This document shows positions 31,698-43,508 of a stretch of DNA of 64,000 nucleotides, piece after piece; position 1 is the first letter of the stretch; each line of letters begins with the position of its first letter. Origin of the DNA: Brachionus plicatilis (taxonomy: Eukaryota; Rotifera; Eurotatoria; Ploima; Brachionidae); assembly GCA_010279815.1 (NCBI GenBank), contig QEOQ01000444.1, positions 1 through 64,000 on the forward strand, in the 5' to 3' direction. The position numbers and the translations under genes were made by a program. The notes under the pieces are model-generated. The model made no database searches, was not told the DNA's origin, and saw only the letters and a program-made list of their open reading frames with translations.

Positions 31698-33030
31698 ATG
31701 ACTCTCTATAAATGTGCTGTATGCTCGATTCGATTAGATAAAAATTCAAAAGCCTCTGTTATTGCTAATAGAAATAAAATTCGAATTTCTTCTCCTTGGT
31801 TAGTCCATTTAATGCAGAAGCGTTCTATTGATCACACCACTTACAAATGGGTCTGTGGAGAATGTCATAGAAATCTTTCTAAGACCTGCAATTATAAACA
31901 AAAAAAATGAACTTTTTTACGAATTAGCAAATCAAAATATAACCGAAGATATTAATACTATTCCCAGCAATTACAACTAATAAAACCAAACTCAAGAACC
32001 TCGACCATTAACAGAACTTCTATCGCTGGATTTTGCAGCCATTAGTGATGAGAGATGCAAAATTCTTACAGGAGTTTCAATAAATGCTCTTGGATTTTAT
32101 ATAACAAAATTGAGAACAGGCGTGAGCAAAAAAGAACTTTCAGCATTTTTCCCATTTGCTTCTTATGATCAAATAAAAATATGTGTTCGCCATGTAAGAG
32201 AATTAATAAATAATGAGTTTACACCACTGAACGTTGGCTTTAATATAACAAATCGTTATGAAGTAATTGAGACTCAAACTACTACAATGGCGAAAGTTTT
32301 ATTAAAAGCTGATGAAAATGATGTAATAACAATCTGGGATGCAACTTATATATACATTGAAAAGTCAGCGTCTTACAGTTTTCAAAAATCATCATTTTCC
32401 GAACATAAGAAGCGGTGTTTACTTAAGTTTATGCTGGTTGTAGCAACTGATGGAACAATTATCTATGTTATTGGTCCTTTTCTCTCAAACGGAAAAAATA
32501 ATGATGCAAATATAATGCAAAATATTTAAAAAAAATTAGAAGAACTAGACAATTGGTTTTATCAAGATGATATTTTTGTTGTTGATATTACAGTATTAAA
32601 TAGAGGGTTTATCAACCCTCTATTTAATACTTTGAAAACAAGCAATACTCACCAAGGATGCCAAGTTATTTACAAGGAAAATTGCAACACACTACGAAAG
32701 AAGCAAATTATTCACGAGTAATTACAAAAATTAGATGGGTAGTTGAATCAGCCATTGGTCGAATTAAACGTTGGAAGTTTTTCAGCAATGTTGTTTCTAA
32801 TATAAATATAAAATACTTAGAGTAAAATTTTCGCTTCGTGTGCGCGATTATAAATAAATATAGACCACAACTTGCTTGCTCAAAAGATACATAAAAAATT
32901 TTTCTTTATGAGAAGATGTTCAAAAAATCAATGGACGAAAATCTTTTAAAAAGTGAAGTTCAGAAATATTCCAGCCGGATTTCAACAAAAAGAATACTTG
33001 ATTTAGATCAATTTGAGTTTCCTGAATAAA
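31698..33030 (+). pseudogene. Harbinger/ISL2EU-like DDE_Tnp_4 transposase pseudogene
   Basis: Frame 1 (31698-31910) encodes a Cys-rich N-terminus (YKCAVCSIRL ... WVCGECHRNL), probably a zinc-binding DNA-recognition domain. The central frame (to 32529) contains ITIWDATYIYIEKSASYSFQ, the first catalytic Asp region of DDE_Tnp_4 enzymes, then LLKFMLVVATDGTI. After a stop it continues with WFYQDDIFVVD at the second Asp, and near 32740 a third frame gives KIRWVVESAIGRIKRWKFF with the catalytic Glu. Frameshifts and stops show it is dead. A perfect 38-bp palindrome interrupts the second catalytic block. Confidence 0.75.
32593..32630. repeat. Perfect 17-bp-arm palindrome inside the transposase
   Basis: GTATTAAATAGAGGGTT and its exact complement flank a 4-base loop. 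It sits exactly where the residues after the second catalytic Asp should be. The pattern looks like a templated inverted duplication rather than an ancestral part of the gene. Confidence 0.85.
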
Positions 33031-33039
33031 CAATATTCG

Positions 33040-33185
33040 ATTTTCATCACTAAAATCCTATGAATTATCTAAATATTAATTTATTTATTATATTTTAATT
33101 TTTAATTTTAATTATTTGAGTTTATTAAATTTTAGCCTGAAGAAGAGACATAGGTCTACGAAACCTTTCGTGAGTTTTTTTCAGC
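33040..33185 (+). repeat. 3' terminal region of the Harbinger-like element
   Basis: It matches 16085-16265 in reverse complement, showing it belongs to a dispersed family. It includes TTTAGCCTGAAGAA and TCTACGAAAC. No terminal inverted repeat or target duplication could be fixed. Confidence 0.55.
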
Positions 33186-33329
33186 AAAGTAAAATTTTTG
33201 ATCAAATTTCAAGCGCTCAATCTTGCTCAAAAATTCTAGATGCGCAATCAAATATCAACGCAGGTTTTTAATTTTTTTTAAATTTAAAGTTTTATTTTTA
33301 AACTTTTGAAAAAGGATTTTCGGCTAAAA

Positions 33330-36300
33330 CAGTATTCTTATCAGATGCCTTACCGAATACAAAATCTTATTCGACAAGTGATTACTCATTACATTAGTCA
33401 TTACATTAGTCATTACATTACATCTTAGTCAGACAATTTTAATCAAGATTTTACCATTTCTTTCCAACATAATCATAGATCCAATAACCTCGATAATTCT
33501 AAACGGATTTGGATCAAATATGGTATCTGACTTGTTAGAACTCTTCCATTTTAGCAAAACCATTTCACCGACTTAAAAATTTTTTGAGCAAGCTGTTAAC
33601 TTATTGTTAGTGTACACTTTTATTTTACGTTTAGCCACTGCATCTTGTAATTTAGCTTTCTCGTGAACATTTTGGTCAACCTGAACCTCATCAGAAAGAG
33701 CTGGCATCTTTGATGTCTTTGCATTATAACCATACATTAACTAATTTGGAGCAATACCAGTTGAAGAATGTGGAGTTTCACGGTAGTTTCTTAGAAATTC
33801 CACTTAGTCAAATTCCCAGTCTTTTTGAGATGGAGACGAATCGCGCATGACTTTAACAAGGTTACGCATAAATCGTTCACACATTCCATTTGATCTAAGT
33901 CATAACGGAGTAATTCGCTTATGTTTTAAACCTTGATCAAGTGCAGACTGTCTAAACTTATATGAATTAAAAGGAGGTCCATCAGAATTATTGGCATCTG
34001 GTATACCTAAAACTGCAAAAATTACATTTAAGACTGGAATTACAGCATCTGCTGAGGTACTTGAAATCGTTCTTACCAATGGATACCTAGCATACTCACA
34101 AATTAATACCAGTAAATACTTGCCACATTTAAAAGTACCATAAAACTCAACACTAACTTAAACCCATGGACCATCTGGAATTTCGGAAGGACAACTCGGT
34201 TCATATTTGGTCACATCCGTATTGACATGGCATTTATGACACCTTTTTACCAATTCTTCAACCATGTTGTCTATATTAGGGAACCACACATGGCTTCTAA
34301 TTAGCTGCTTTGACTTAACAAATCTCAAATGACCGCTTTGTACAATTCTGACAATTTGGTTTTGAAAAACTTGTGGTATTATTACGCGATTACCCCTCAA
34401 TACCAAACCATCTTTTAACAAACTTAATTCATTTTTTACATGCTCAAAACCAACCTTCTGATGTGATTTACCTTGAATCATTTTAGTAACCTCAACCAAC
34501 TTTTCATCGCTCTAAGTCGCTTTTATTAACTCAAGATTACTAATACTGCTTGGAAAAGCAAAATAAATTTACTGAGCTCTCTGTAAATTTCTCACACGAA
34601 TGATCTAAGAAACAGTACTTATGATTTATATATTTAGATGAATTTAAACAAGGAAAACCATCCGATTACAGTCAGTCGTGTTTCTAGACATTTAGTCAGC
34701 AATGTTGTATGCACCAGCTTTGTGCTTTACCACAAACTTTTACGGAAGCAGTCTCAACCACCAACGCTCGATCCTCGCTTTAGGCTTTGACCCGACATTA
34801 CCAAAAATAAATTAAAGCGTAAATATACACATTGAACTTCTCACATGCCCATACCACAGCTAGAGCCTCTCTCTCAACTTGACTATATTTTTGCTCAACC
34901 TTGGTCAAGCTCCGACTTGCGTATATTATGACCTTAAGTTACTTTGATCCTTCGGATTATATTGGCAAAACACCGCCCCTAGACCCACTGGACTTGCATC
35001 AACTATGATCTCAGTTCTTAGTTTCAGGTCATAATAACTTAGAGCTTTCGTACATAACAAGTTCTTCATATTTGTAAGAGCTGCTTCATGGTGTTTCTCC
35101 CAATTCCATCTTGTACCCTTTTTGGTCAATTGTCTCAATGGTTCAATGACAGGAGCATAATCAGGTATAAACCTTGAGCAAAAATTTGCTAAGCCAAGCA
35201 AGCTACGGACTTCACTTACCGTCTTAGGAGCTTAGGCTTTAAGCAATGCATCACATTTTTTGAAATAAATTGAAATGCCTTTGTTTGAAAATTGAAGACC
35301 AAAGAAATTTAAACTTCTTTTGCCAAATTCGCATTTTAATTGATTTACCGTTAAACCTGACTCGTTTAGTCGTTTCAAAACGCCTTCAAGTCTAAAATCG
35401 TGTTCCGATTTGTCTGAACGAAAGAAAATTAAATCATCACTAAAGTTAACAACACTATCCAGCTCAGACAGAACTTGTTCAACAACTCTTTGGAAAATTC
35501 AAATGCAGCATTTATCCCAAAATTCAACCTCTTGTATTGAAATACACCCACATGAGTACAAAATGCAGTTATGCACCTCGACTTAATGTCCAAAAGCAAT
35601 TGGTTGTATCCAGATATCAAGTCAAACTTAGAAATATACTCAGCTCCATTTAGATTTACGGCAAATTTCCACTGTAAGAAATGAGTGTCTAGTTCGTAAA
35701 ATGGCATTATTCATCTCACGTGCATCTGTGCGGATACGAACTTCATTCGGTTTACTAGGTTTTTGGAATGGAATAATAGGTGAGATCCACGGTGTAGGAC
35801 CACTCACCGGCTCAATAATGTAATAAGTCTCATTAACCACATTAATTCTAGCAATTATACTGAATTCAACAGACGTTCTATAGCTTAACAAGTTTCCATA
35901 ACTACCAATAGTTACAACAAATTAAATTGACCTATTCTCATCCTTATACTTATACGAGTCTTAAATTTTCCAAGTGTCGGAAAACTTGTTTCTTGGCCAA
36001 ATGCAAACAACTTTGAATTTATCTTATCCAGTCTTAGTTTGCCTCTTAGCTTTCTAAAAGTTTTCTCATCCATTATGTTAATTTGAGCCCCTGTATCTAC
36101 CATATATCAAAACTACAACCAAATACCAAAAGTGTAACCATTAGCATAAACCAATCTTTGATATTCATGACCATATTTCGTACCTTAATTCTCCAAACAT
36201 TTTCATTACACTCTGAATCTGAATTTGTTTTCTCATCAATCTTATAAATCTTTTTATTGTTATAACAACATCTACCAAAATGGTCATGCTTGTTGCACAT

Positions 36301-36688
36301 CCTGCACTTTTGTCCTTTTGCAGGACATGAATTTTCATGATGATATTTACCACCACACTTAAAACATGTTTTCATATTATCACCCTTCTTTTGGTGATCA
36401 TTATGTCTGTAGCTATATGTTTCTGGTCTTTCATTACCACTTCTATGATTACCATGATTTATACTACTATTATTCCCATTATCTCTATTCTTTGACTCAC
36501 TACCTGACTTATCAAGCTTATCTCCGATTTCTCCATCCCAGTCTCATTAAACTTATGAATCTACTTCATTTGCAAGTTAACTGACTCATCCAATCTCCCA
36601 TATTTAATTAACTGATCCAATGTCAGTTTTTTTTCAGCTTCTAAAGCTCTACGCTTCAAAGCACTTGACTGACATCGATGAATGGTGT
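33330..36688 (-). pseudogene. Older Ty3/gypsy element, gag (3' part) and pol, decayed
   Basis: Reading the minus strand from 36680 downward: zinc knuckle region (36097-36375, CFKCGGKYHHENSC and CRMCNKHDHFGRCC), aspartic protease (35912-36103, MVDTGAQINIM), reverse transcriptase (35429-35891, FDLISGYNQLLLDI), RNase H (34926-35201, TEIIVDASPVGLGAVF), integrase zinc domain (34158-34499, HLRF ... CHKCH) and the integrase core (33600-34150). Order and motifs are those of Ty3/gypsy. Many stops and frameshifts break it. Its upstream gag continues at 43714-44060 beyond a younger element. Three TCATTACATTAG repeats lie at 33377-33422. No LTRs were recognised. Confidence 0.85.
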
Positions 36689-36893
36689 TGTTAAGACCCA
36701 AATTTTGACATGTCTTACTTTTGATTTAATCTTGAATTAACTGCAGCTAAAGCACATGTTCCAACTACTATATAAACCACTTACTATTTGTTATAATTTT
36801 TGGGATTCCAATTAATAAACTATTCACTTAATTTTACATTTGTTCCTTCTTAGTGTTCCCACCTTAAAGTCACTTCTAAGTTGAGACTTTACA
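36689..36893 (+). repeat. 5' LTR (205 bp)
   Basis: It starts TGTTAAGACCC and ends GACTTTACA. It contains ACTATATAAACCAC near 36768, a likely TATA box, and AATAAACTATTC downstream, a possible poly(A) signal. It is about 96% identical to 43509-43713. Confidence 0.93.
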
Positions 36894-37323
36894 TTTGTTG
36901 CCCAACGGGAGGACTCTATTATTTATTTTAGTAGGATCCTTAAGATTAGACTCACGCGACCCATCTGGTGAATAGATTATACCGGTATTCACTCGTGAAA
37001 ACGACGCTATACCAACAGTACGTTCGCACAGATAGTACCACATGCAGCAACCCATGCAGTTGCAACCCAACAAAACAGTACCACATACAATTTAAACAAA
37101 GCAACCCACGCAGTTGCAACCAAGCAAAACAAACGGTACCCACGTGCAAAATCTACTAGACGCTACGCGACCCATCTGGTGAATAGATCATACCAGTATA
37201 CACTCGTGAATACGACGCTATACCAACAGTACGTTCGCACAGATAGTACCCCAGCACTCGGTAATCACGTTCAAGAAAACGGATTATAAAACGAGAAACT
37301 AGGTACCCACGTAGAATCTAGCC
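36894..37323 (+). other. Leader of the gypsy element with duplicated segment
   Basis: An 86-bp segment (36954-37039) beginning ACGCGACCCATCTGGTGAAT recurs at 37165-37250 (offset 211 bp) with few changes. Between the copies, two GCAACCCA-GCAGTTGCAACC motifs (about 37047 and 37100) form a smaller repeat. The leader could hold packaging or translation signals; this is inference. Confidence 0.75.
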
Positions 37324-40300
37324 ATGAAACAGGTAGATAAATTAAAAGACATAATGACGAAGTGGTTTTTCGGACTCTACGACACAAATGACAAGGAAAA
37401 CATGAAGAATCCAACACCAACCCCACAAGCGACAATCGGAGTACTATTCAAGTTGTTAATGGGAAGCATGTACGCTCAAATGCTTCACCAATACCAAAAC
37501 AACTTCATTCAACTACTCTATTGTGCATCACTCCTGGTCGTTATTATAGTTGTTTACAGCCGCATCAGATTCAAAACAGCAGCTGACTTATTCAACGTTG
37601 GGTTAACAATAGTGTACTCACCAATCCAATGGTTAACCAAGACAAAAGTTCACTATCCAGTACCAATCATGAGTGTCCCATCCTACATTCCACCAAAGTT
37701 CACAGAAGACCGAGTTCACAGAAGGCTACGCACCTTTGAACGGTATGCCTCACTACTGAAAGATAAGACCGGAGCCCTACTAACGCTAATCGAAGAGAGC
37801 TGTCTTATAAAACTGAAACAAAGGCTGCTACAACAAAAACCAAACGCTAGTTACGAAGAAATCATAGAAGTACTCACAAACTTGTATGGAAAGGATGCGC
37901 AATATTACGACCCTCTGAGAGAATTCGTATCTCGGAGGCAACGACCCAATGAGAACGTCTACAACTACCTGAGCGAACTCGAAAGCTTAGCGAGAGCAGC
38001 TCACCCTGACCAAAGACAAGCACTTCTAGAGCCAATGATCCTTGACCGCTTTATTAGAGGAATTCATGACGTTAAAATAAAACAAGAACTATGCAAGTCA
38101 TCTCCAATTGGCTCGATCAACGAGACGCTCAAGAAGGCATCTGAGCTAGAGAAGGCATTTAGACGATGCAATGCCGAGAGTCAAGGGATAAACGGACTCC
38201 AGAGTGGTCAATACAATAACGATATTCCACAACATCGAGCAAATTTTACTACTAAACCAAATAAAGACTGGTGCACGAACTGTACACATCACAAGCATCT
38301 CGCCAAGGACTGCCTTAGAAACTACCGAGCGAGTCGACCTTCCAACTTCATGGCTACTATCAGGGTTCGAGCATGCTACAACAGATCAGAACCGGACCAA
38401 AGCGCAGACCAACGAATACCGGTATACAAACACGATGAAATTGAGGGAGTATGCCTATTAAATGAGCTACCGATCAAATTTACACTTGATACAGGTGCTG
38501 AGATTACAGTAATCAGTGATCGCGCATACTCAAGTTTAAAACACCCGACAATTTTAGAGCCAGTGCCTAATCTAATTGCAAGCGCAGGTGGTAGCGGTTT
38601 AACCGTTCTGGGTAGAACATACGCCCAAATTACTATTGGCGAAGTCTCGGTATTCACGTTTTTAGTTGTTATCAAAGATCTGGTGGTGGATTGCCTACTA
38701 GGAATGGACCTGCTCCAACAATTCCCATTTTTCAAAAAACCAATAGACGAATTAAGAAAGGTCGTGGTGCAAATGACTAAACAGGTGACGATTAAACCCA
38801 GGTTTTATTTGATGAACGTGTACAACTCCTCAAGGTACATACGCAGCGTCACGGACATCAATATAGACAAATATATGAACAAAATACAGGAGTCAATCAA
38901 AAGCATAGCTGCATCATCCCTTAGAGAACTTTAACCGTCACAATGCTTTGAGCACACCATTCGGTTGATGAACACGAACATTGAACCAATAAGGCAAAAA
39001 ACAAGGCGGATACCATACAGCGCGCGAGAGGAATTTAAAAAAATGTTGGACGAAATGTTAGACGCTAAGCTCATCCAGCCAAGCAAATCGCCGTGGGCTT
39101 CACTTCTCATGTTAGTCACCAAGCCAGACGGATCCCTAAGAATAACGGTGGACTATCGACTCTTAAACAATGAGACCTGGAAGGATGCCTACCCGTTACC
39201 AAACTGCGAGGAACTCTACACACTGTTGGCCAAGTCAAGATGGTACACCAAATTGGACTTATTTACAGGTTATTTCCAAATTCTACTGGACGCCGCAAGC
39301 CGCCAGTACACAGCATTCATTTGTAAATGGGGTCTCTTTGAATACCTAGTAATGGGTTTAACCAATGCCCCAGCAACTTTTCAGCGGTCAATGAACAAAG
39401 TATTAAAAAAGTTCATTGAAGCAGGCTTCGTAGTTGTTTTCTTGGACGACATTTTAATTCACTCAGCCAACTTAATCGAACACTTAAATCACATTCAAAT
39501 GGTAATAAATGAACTCCGACTTCATTTACTTTCCATTAAACTGAAGAAGTGTGAGGTAGCGAAACAAGAAATTACATTCTTAGGCCATGTTGTTTCGAAT
39601 GAAGAAATCAAACCAGACGAGAAGAAGTGTGAAGCCCTTTACAAATACGAACGTCCGCAGACTTTAAGACAATTACAAAGCTTTCTCGGATTGGCACAGT
39701 ATTACCGAAGATTCATCGAGAATTTCGCAGGAATCGCCAGCCCGCTTTACAAACTGACCACCAAAGAAGAAGCAATAGGCCATAAGAACCTGAATTGGAA
39801 CGACGCGTGCGAACATGCCTTCCAGAGGTTACGTACTTATCTGTCAAGCCTTGCCATCCTAATCCTGCCAGACCTATCAAAAAGGTTCATTCTCGAAACA
39901 GACGCAAGCAACATCGGGATTGGAGCAGTCTTGTCTCAAGAAAAGAATGGAGCGGTTCGGCCCATAGCCTACTCCAGCAAGGCCCTATCAAAAGCACAAC
40001 GCAACTACTCCACTACCGAAAAAGAATTGCTCGCCATAGTCCTATCCATGGAACATTTTCACCAATACCTTTTTGGGAGAGAGTTTGACGTCGTCACAGA
40101 CCACCAACCCCTTGCCTGGCTTCTATCATGTGCGAACCCCAACGCTAGACTCTCACGATGGATCATTAGAATAAATGTATACGCCTTCAAGATCATGTAC
40201 AGAAATGGAAAGGTGCACACAAATGCCGATGCATTATCACGTTGGCCACTTGGTACAAGATCAGATGATGAAGAAGGGAATATGGACTCAGACAATAATC

Positions 40301-42033
40301 AAAAGGTAGTTAATTGTGTTATCAAGCGATCAGAAACAGGGGACACCGACTTAAGCGTAGTTGTTATTAGTAAGGACGATGACTCGGACGGCGCTCACAA
40401 ACACGTCAATGTCATTAGCAATAGAATAGAGTATGAGGCCACTGACCCAACCCAAAGGGTCGTAGTTACCGCCGAGGAACAAGACAGAGACCAAGACATC
40501 CTTTGGGCCAAAAATTTAGTTCGAATACATGGAGACGAACAACCATCACTCAAGAAGATAGAGCTGGATTCGCACTTCAAACGAGCGGTTTACCACAACT
40601 ATGAGCATCTCAGACTTGTTGACGAGACTTTGTTTTTATAAAGAGAAAGTGAAAATGGCGAACGGAGAAAGCTCACTCTGCTACCAACCCATATGGTTAC
40701 AAACATCTTCCAATTTATACATTGCTCAGTGTTTCCAGGTCATCTCGGAGTTAAAAAAACATTGGATTAAATCCAAGACAGATTCTTCAGAACAGGTCTG
40801 AAGGCGAAAGCAATTCAACTGGTAAGAGAGTGCCCTGTCTGCCAAAATGTTAAAAATCCTAAATGGGTTCAAAGAGCACGTCTCCAGCCACTACTTCCGA
40901 CAAAACCACTACAACTAATCACATGCGATATTACCGGCCCACTCCCAGTATCTAAAAATGGTTTCCTTTACATCCTAGTCATTTGCTGCCATTTCTCTAA
41001 ATGGGTAGCGTTATTTGCGCAGGAGAACATGACGGCGGAAGGTGTAGCAAACCGGTTAATGCAATTTATGATGAGCCATGGGTTATGTGTAAACATCTTA
41101 ACAGACGGGGCTAAGAATTTCCAATCGGAACTACTCAGACGCGTTTACGAGATGTTAGACATCCACCAATTGAAAACCTCCCCATACCACCCGGAGTGCG
41201 ACGGCTTAACCGAACGGTTCAATCGGACATTAAAAACTATGTTTTCCTGCTTTGTAGATGACAACCAGAACAATTGGGACGAGCTGTTACCGTATCTTGC
41301 ATACGCCTACAACACATCGACGCACGCAACAACCAATTGTACGCCTTATGAAGTCGTCTACGGAAGGAAACCGAAAATCCCATTAGATCTGGTCATGGAG
41401 ATGAACCAAGCCCAGGATGAAGAGGGCGAGTTAGTAGTTGTTAGCGAGCAGAACACGGAAATGTTCATGGTGACCCAATACGTAAAAGAGCTGAAAGAGC
41501 ATTTGCGAGCAGTTTACAAAGTGGTGGAAACCAACCGTGATTGTAAAGTAGAAAAATCAAAGATCTACTATGATAGGAACATTAAGCCGATGGAATACCA
41601 AGTCGGTGAATTGGTAATGCTTAATAAGCCATCGGTTAAAACTGGCCAATCAAAGAAACTAGCCCCAAAATGGGAAGGACCGTATTGTATCTTAGAGAAA
41701 ATTGGACCAGTCAACTATAAAATTAAAAAGTACCAACAAAAGAACTCAAAAATAAAACTAATACACCACAACAGGCTTAAAAAGTTCTTTGGCTCAACTT
41801 CTGCACCATTAAATGACGATGAAGTCGTAGAAATCAAAGCTAAAACCTCTAAGAAAAACAAGAAATTGAGAAGTAGTTTACCGGTTCCAGCACGTGGTAA
41901 GGGAAGGACAGGAGCAACACGGAGTGAAAGAGTGTCGAATACAAGGACTATTGAAGTATCGCCAACAGCTGTTTTGGATTCAAAAATGAAGACGAAACTT
42001 ACAAACCCAGCAAGTACCTTAAGAAGCGGCTAA
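37324..42033 (+). pseudogene. gag-pol of the younger Ty3/gypsy element, one frame with three in-frame stops
   Basis: A single frame of 1570 codons is interrupted by TAA at 38932, 40639 and about 40768, with no frameshift. Order: N-terminal part with a hydrophobic helix (residues 61-79), retrotransposon gag domain (about 125-285), CX2CX4HX4C zinc knuckle (317-330), aspartic protease (DTGA 389-392, LLGMDLL), reverse transcriptase (LDLFTGYFQ; catalytic FLDD at about 706-709), RNase H (ETDAS; TEKELLAI; TDHQPL), integrase zinc domain (PGHLGV; CPVC) and D,D,E core (CDITGP, LTDGAKNF, GLTERFNR), then a basic tail. Proteins would normally form the particle, copy the RNA and integrate the DNA. The first stop falls between protease and reverse transcriptase, the others around the integrase N-terminus. 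They look like ordinary decay. Confidence 0.93.
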
Positions 42034-42452
42034 ATGAAGCTCGCTCACCTGGAACCCGAAGAAGTCAACGTGTGCGAAAGCCAGTTGACCGGCTTAAACT
42101 TTGATACGATCAAACGTTAAGCCAATGTACATTTCAGCATCGATAATCTTTACTCTTTTTATTTTTCCTTCTATTGTTTTTTCTAAAGTCGAATTTGTCA
42201 GCCTAAATAGCCCAAACCTAACTCTTTCACTCCAGTAAAAGGGTTTAATTGGTTCTAGTCAGTGCCCCAAAATCTAAATCTTTGTCAACCCCCAATTCGA
42301 TGCAAAGTACATTTGCAATTGTAAATAAATATTCAAAAGACACTTTTATGTGATTAGCTAAATAATAAAATTTCTCAATTTTCATTTTGTAATGTTATTC
42401 AACTTTTTCTAATTATTTTTAAAGTAGTTGTTTCAAACAAAAAAATTAAAGA
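42034..42452 (+). other. Spacer between pol and third ORF
   Basis: About 420 bp, AT-rich in its second half. It has no ORF of note. It may hold a promoter or splice acceptor for the third ORF (a TTTTTCTAATTATTTTTAAAG run with AG near 42424). Confidence 0.4.
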
Positions 42453-43388
42453 ATGGACATCATGACAGATATAATGTTACACGGCATACCCAACGTACCC
42501 AATTCAAAGCGAACACTAATTGAAGAGCTCAAAAGGTATTCGGGAAGGTTAGGTCCGATAAGAACCGTTGTACTTGGCCCGTCCCGCAACTTCCATAAGA
42601 CGAACTTTGCATTTGTACGGTACGAAAACCCGGCCATCCATCAGGAAGCCGTCAAATTTCTAAACGGGCAGGGTGTACCAGGTACCGAAATTTGGTTTGA
42701 GCTGAATTAGAAACCAACTCAACCCCACCACATGCTACAAGACACGCCAGCAACACCACGAGTCGCCAATTAACTCGAACAAATAGAGCAGCTCAAACGC
42801 GAGCTTACGGCTCAACACCGAGAACAATTAACCGAGCTAGACCGCCTAAAGGAAGCGAACCGCCAATTAGAGATGCAGGTACAATCGTCACAACAGCAGA
42901 CGACGCTGCAACAACAAGAACTAGAAGCGGCGAGGGAAGCAAACCAAGTGTTGGTCGGCCAGGTTCAAAAACTGACGGAACAGGTGAGGAGTCTTCAAGA
43001 GATTACCCAGCTGCTCCTCGAACCTCAAGCTAGGGCTCCCAGCCGCGAGTCAACACCCACCTTAGACGCAGTAGTCACTCGGGCATGGATACCGCTGCCG
43101 ATCAGGCAACAAATGTGGGAAGCCCAGCATGAGAGGCCCCGAGAAGCCGAGTTTATCCCGATAGTAGAGCTCAGTCCTCTACCAAAAACGAAAAGTCATA
43201 ACTTCTCGGCTGGCAGTTGCGTGGTATGCATGGATGATTTTAGCAATGTTATAAACGTGGTTAGCACGCAATGTGGACACCTCTTTGCCGAGCCCTGCTT
43301 GAGGCGATGGGTTAAAGCAGAACAACGCAGTTGCCCACAATGTCGCGCGCGGCTGGGCCGAAATTACTACAGCCGACTCCATTACTGA
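42453..43388 (+). pseudogene. Third ORF of the gypsy element: RRM-like + coiled coil + RING-type finger
   Basis: One 312-codon frame in the env position, interrupted by TAG at 42708 and TAA at 42771 and otherwise intact. Residues 1-85 look like an RNA-recognition motif: MLHGIP fits RNP2 and KTNFAFVRYEN fits RNP1, with helices around each. Residues about 108-190 are Gln/Glu/Leu-rich with heptads, a coiled coil. Residues 256-297 form a RING pattern: C256-x2-C259, C274-x-H276, C282, C294-x2-C297, with the hallmark CPQC end. The fifth metal position holds Ala279 where Cys is expected. The family would suggest RNA binding plus ubiquitin-ligase-like activity, but activity is not shown. No signal peptide or membrane segment is seen, so this is not an envelope gene. 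Base composition matches gag-pol, arguing that it belongs to the element. Confidence 0.8.
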
Positions 43389-43495
43389 TGTCATGGAGCT
43401 ATTCATTTTCTTTTTCTATTTTATTTTTTGTAGTTGTTGTCAACCTTTCTCTTTTTGTTTTTGCCTGTTATTTTGGCACCTAAGCCACTCTTTAG

Positions 43496-43508
43496 TGAGG
43501 GGAAGGTA
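43496..43508 (+). promoter_or_regulatory. Polypurine tract
   Basis: GAGGGGAAGG ends two bases before the 3' LTR, the position of the plus-strand primer site in LTR retrotransposons. Confidence 0.75.

Noticed and set aside
33377..33422. Short tandem TCATTACATTAG repeats as a possible CRISPR-like array or LTR end
   Set aside because: Only three short units without spacers; a simple tandem repeat in decayed DNA.
37324..42033. TAA reassigned as a sense codon
   Set aside because: The NAPE-PLD-like, ligand and small ORFs use TAA or TAG as normal stops, so a variant code is unlikely; nonsense mutation is simpler.
42453..43388. Envelope glycoprotein gene in the LTR element
   Set aside because: There is no signal peptide, transmembrane helix or fusion-like segment; the domains are RRM- and RING-like.
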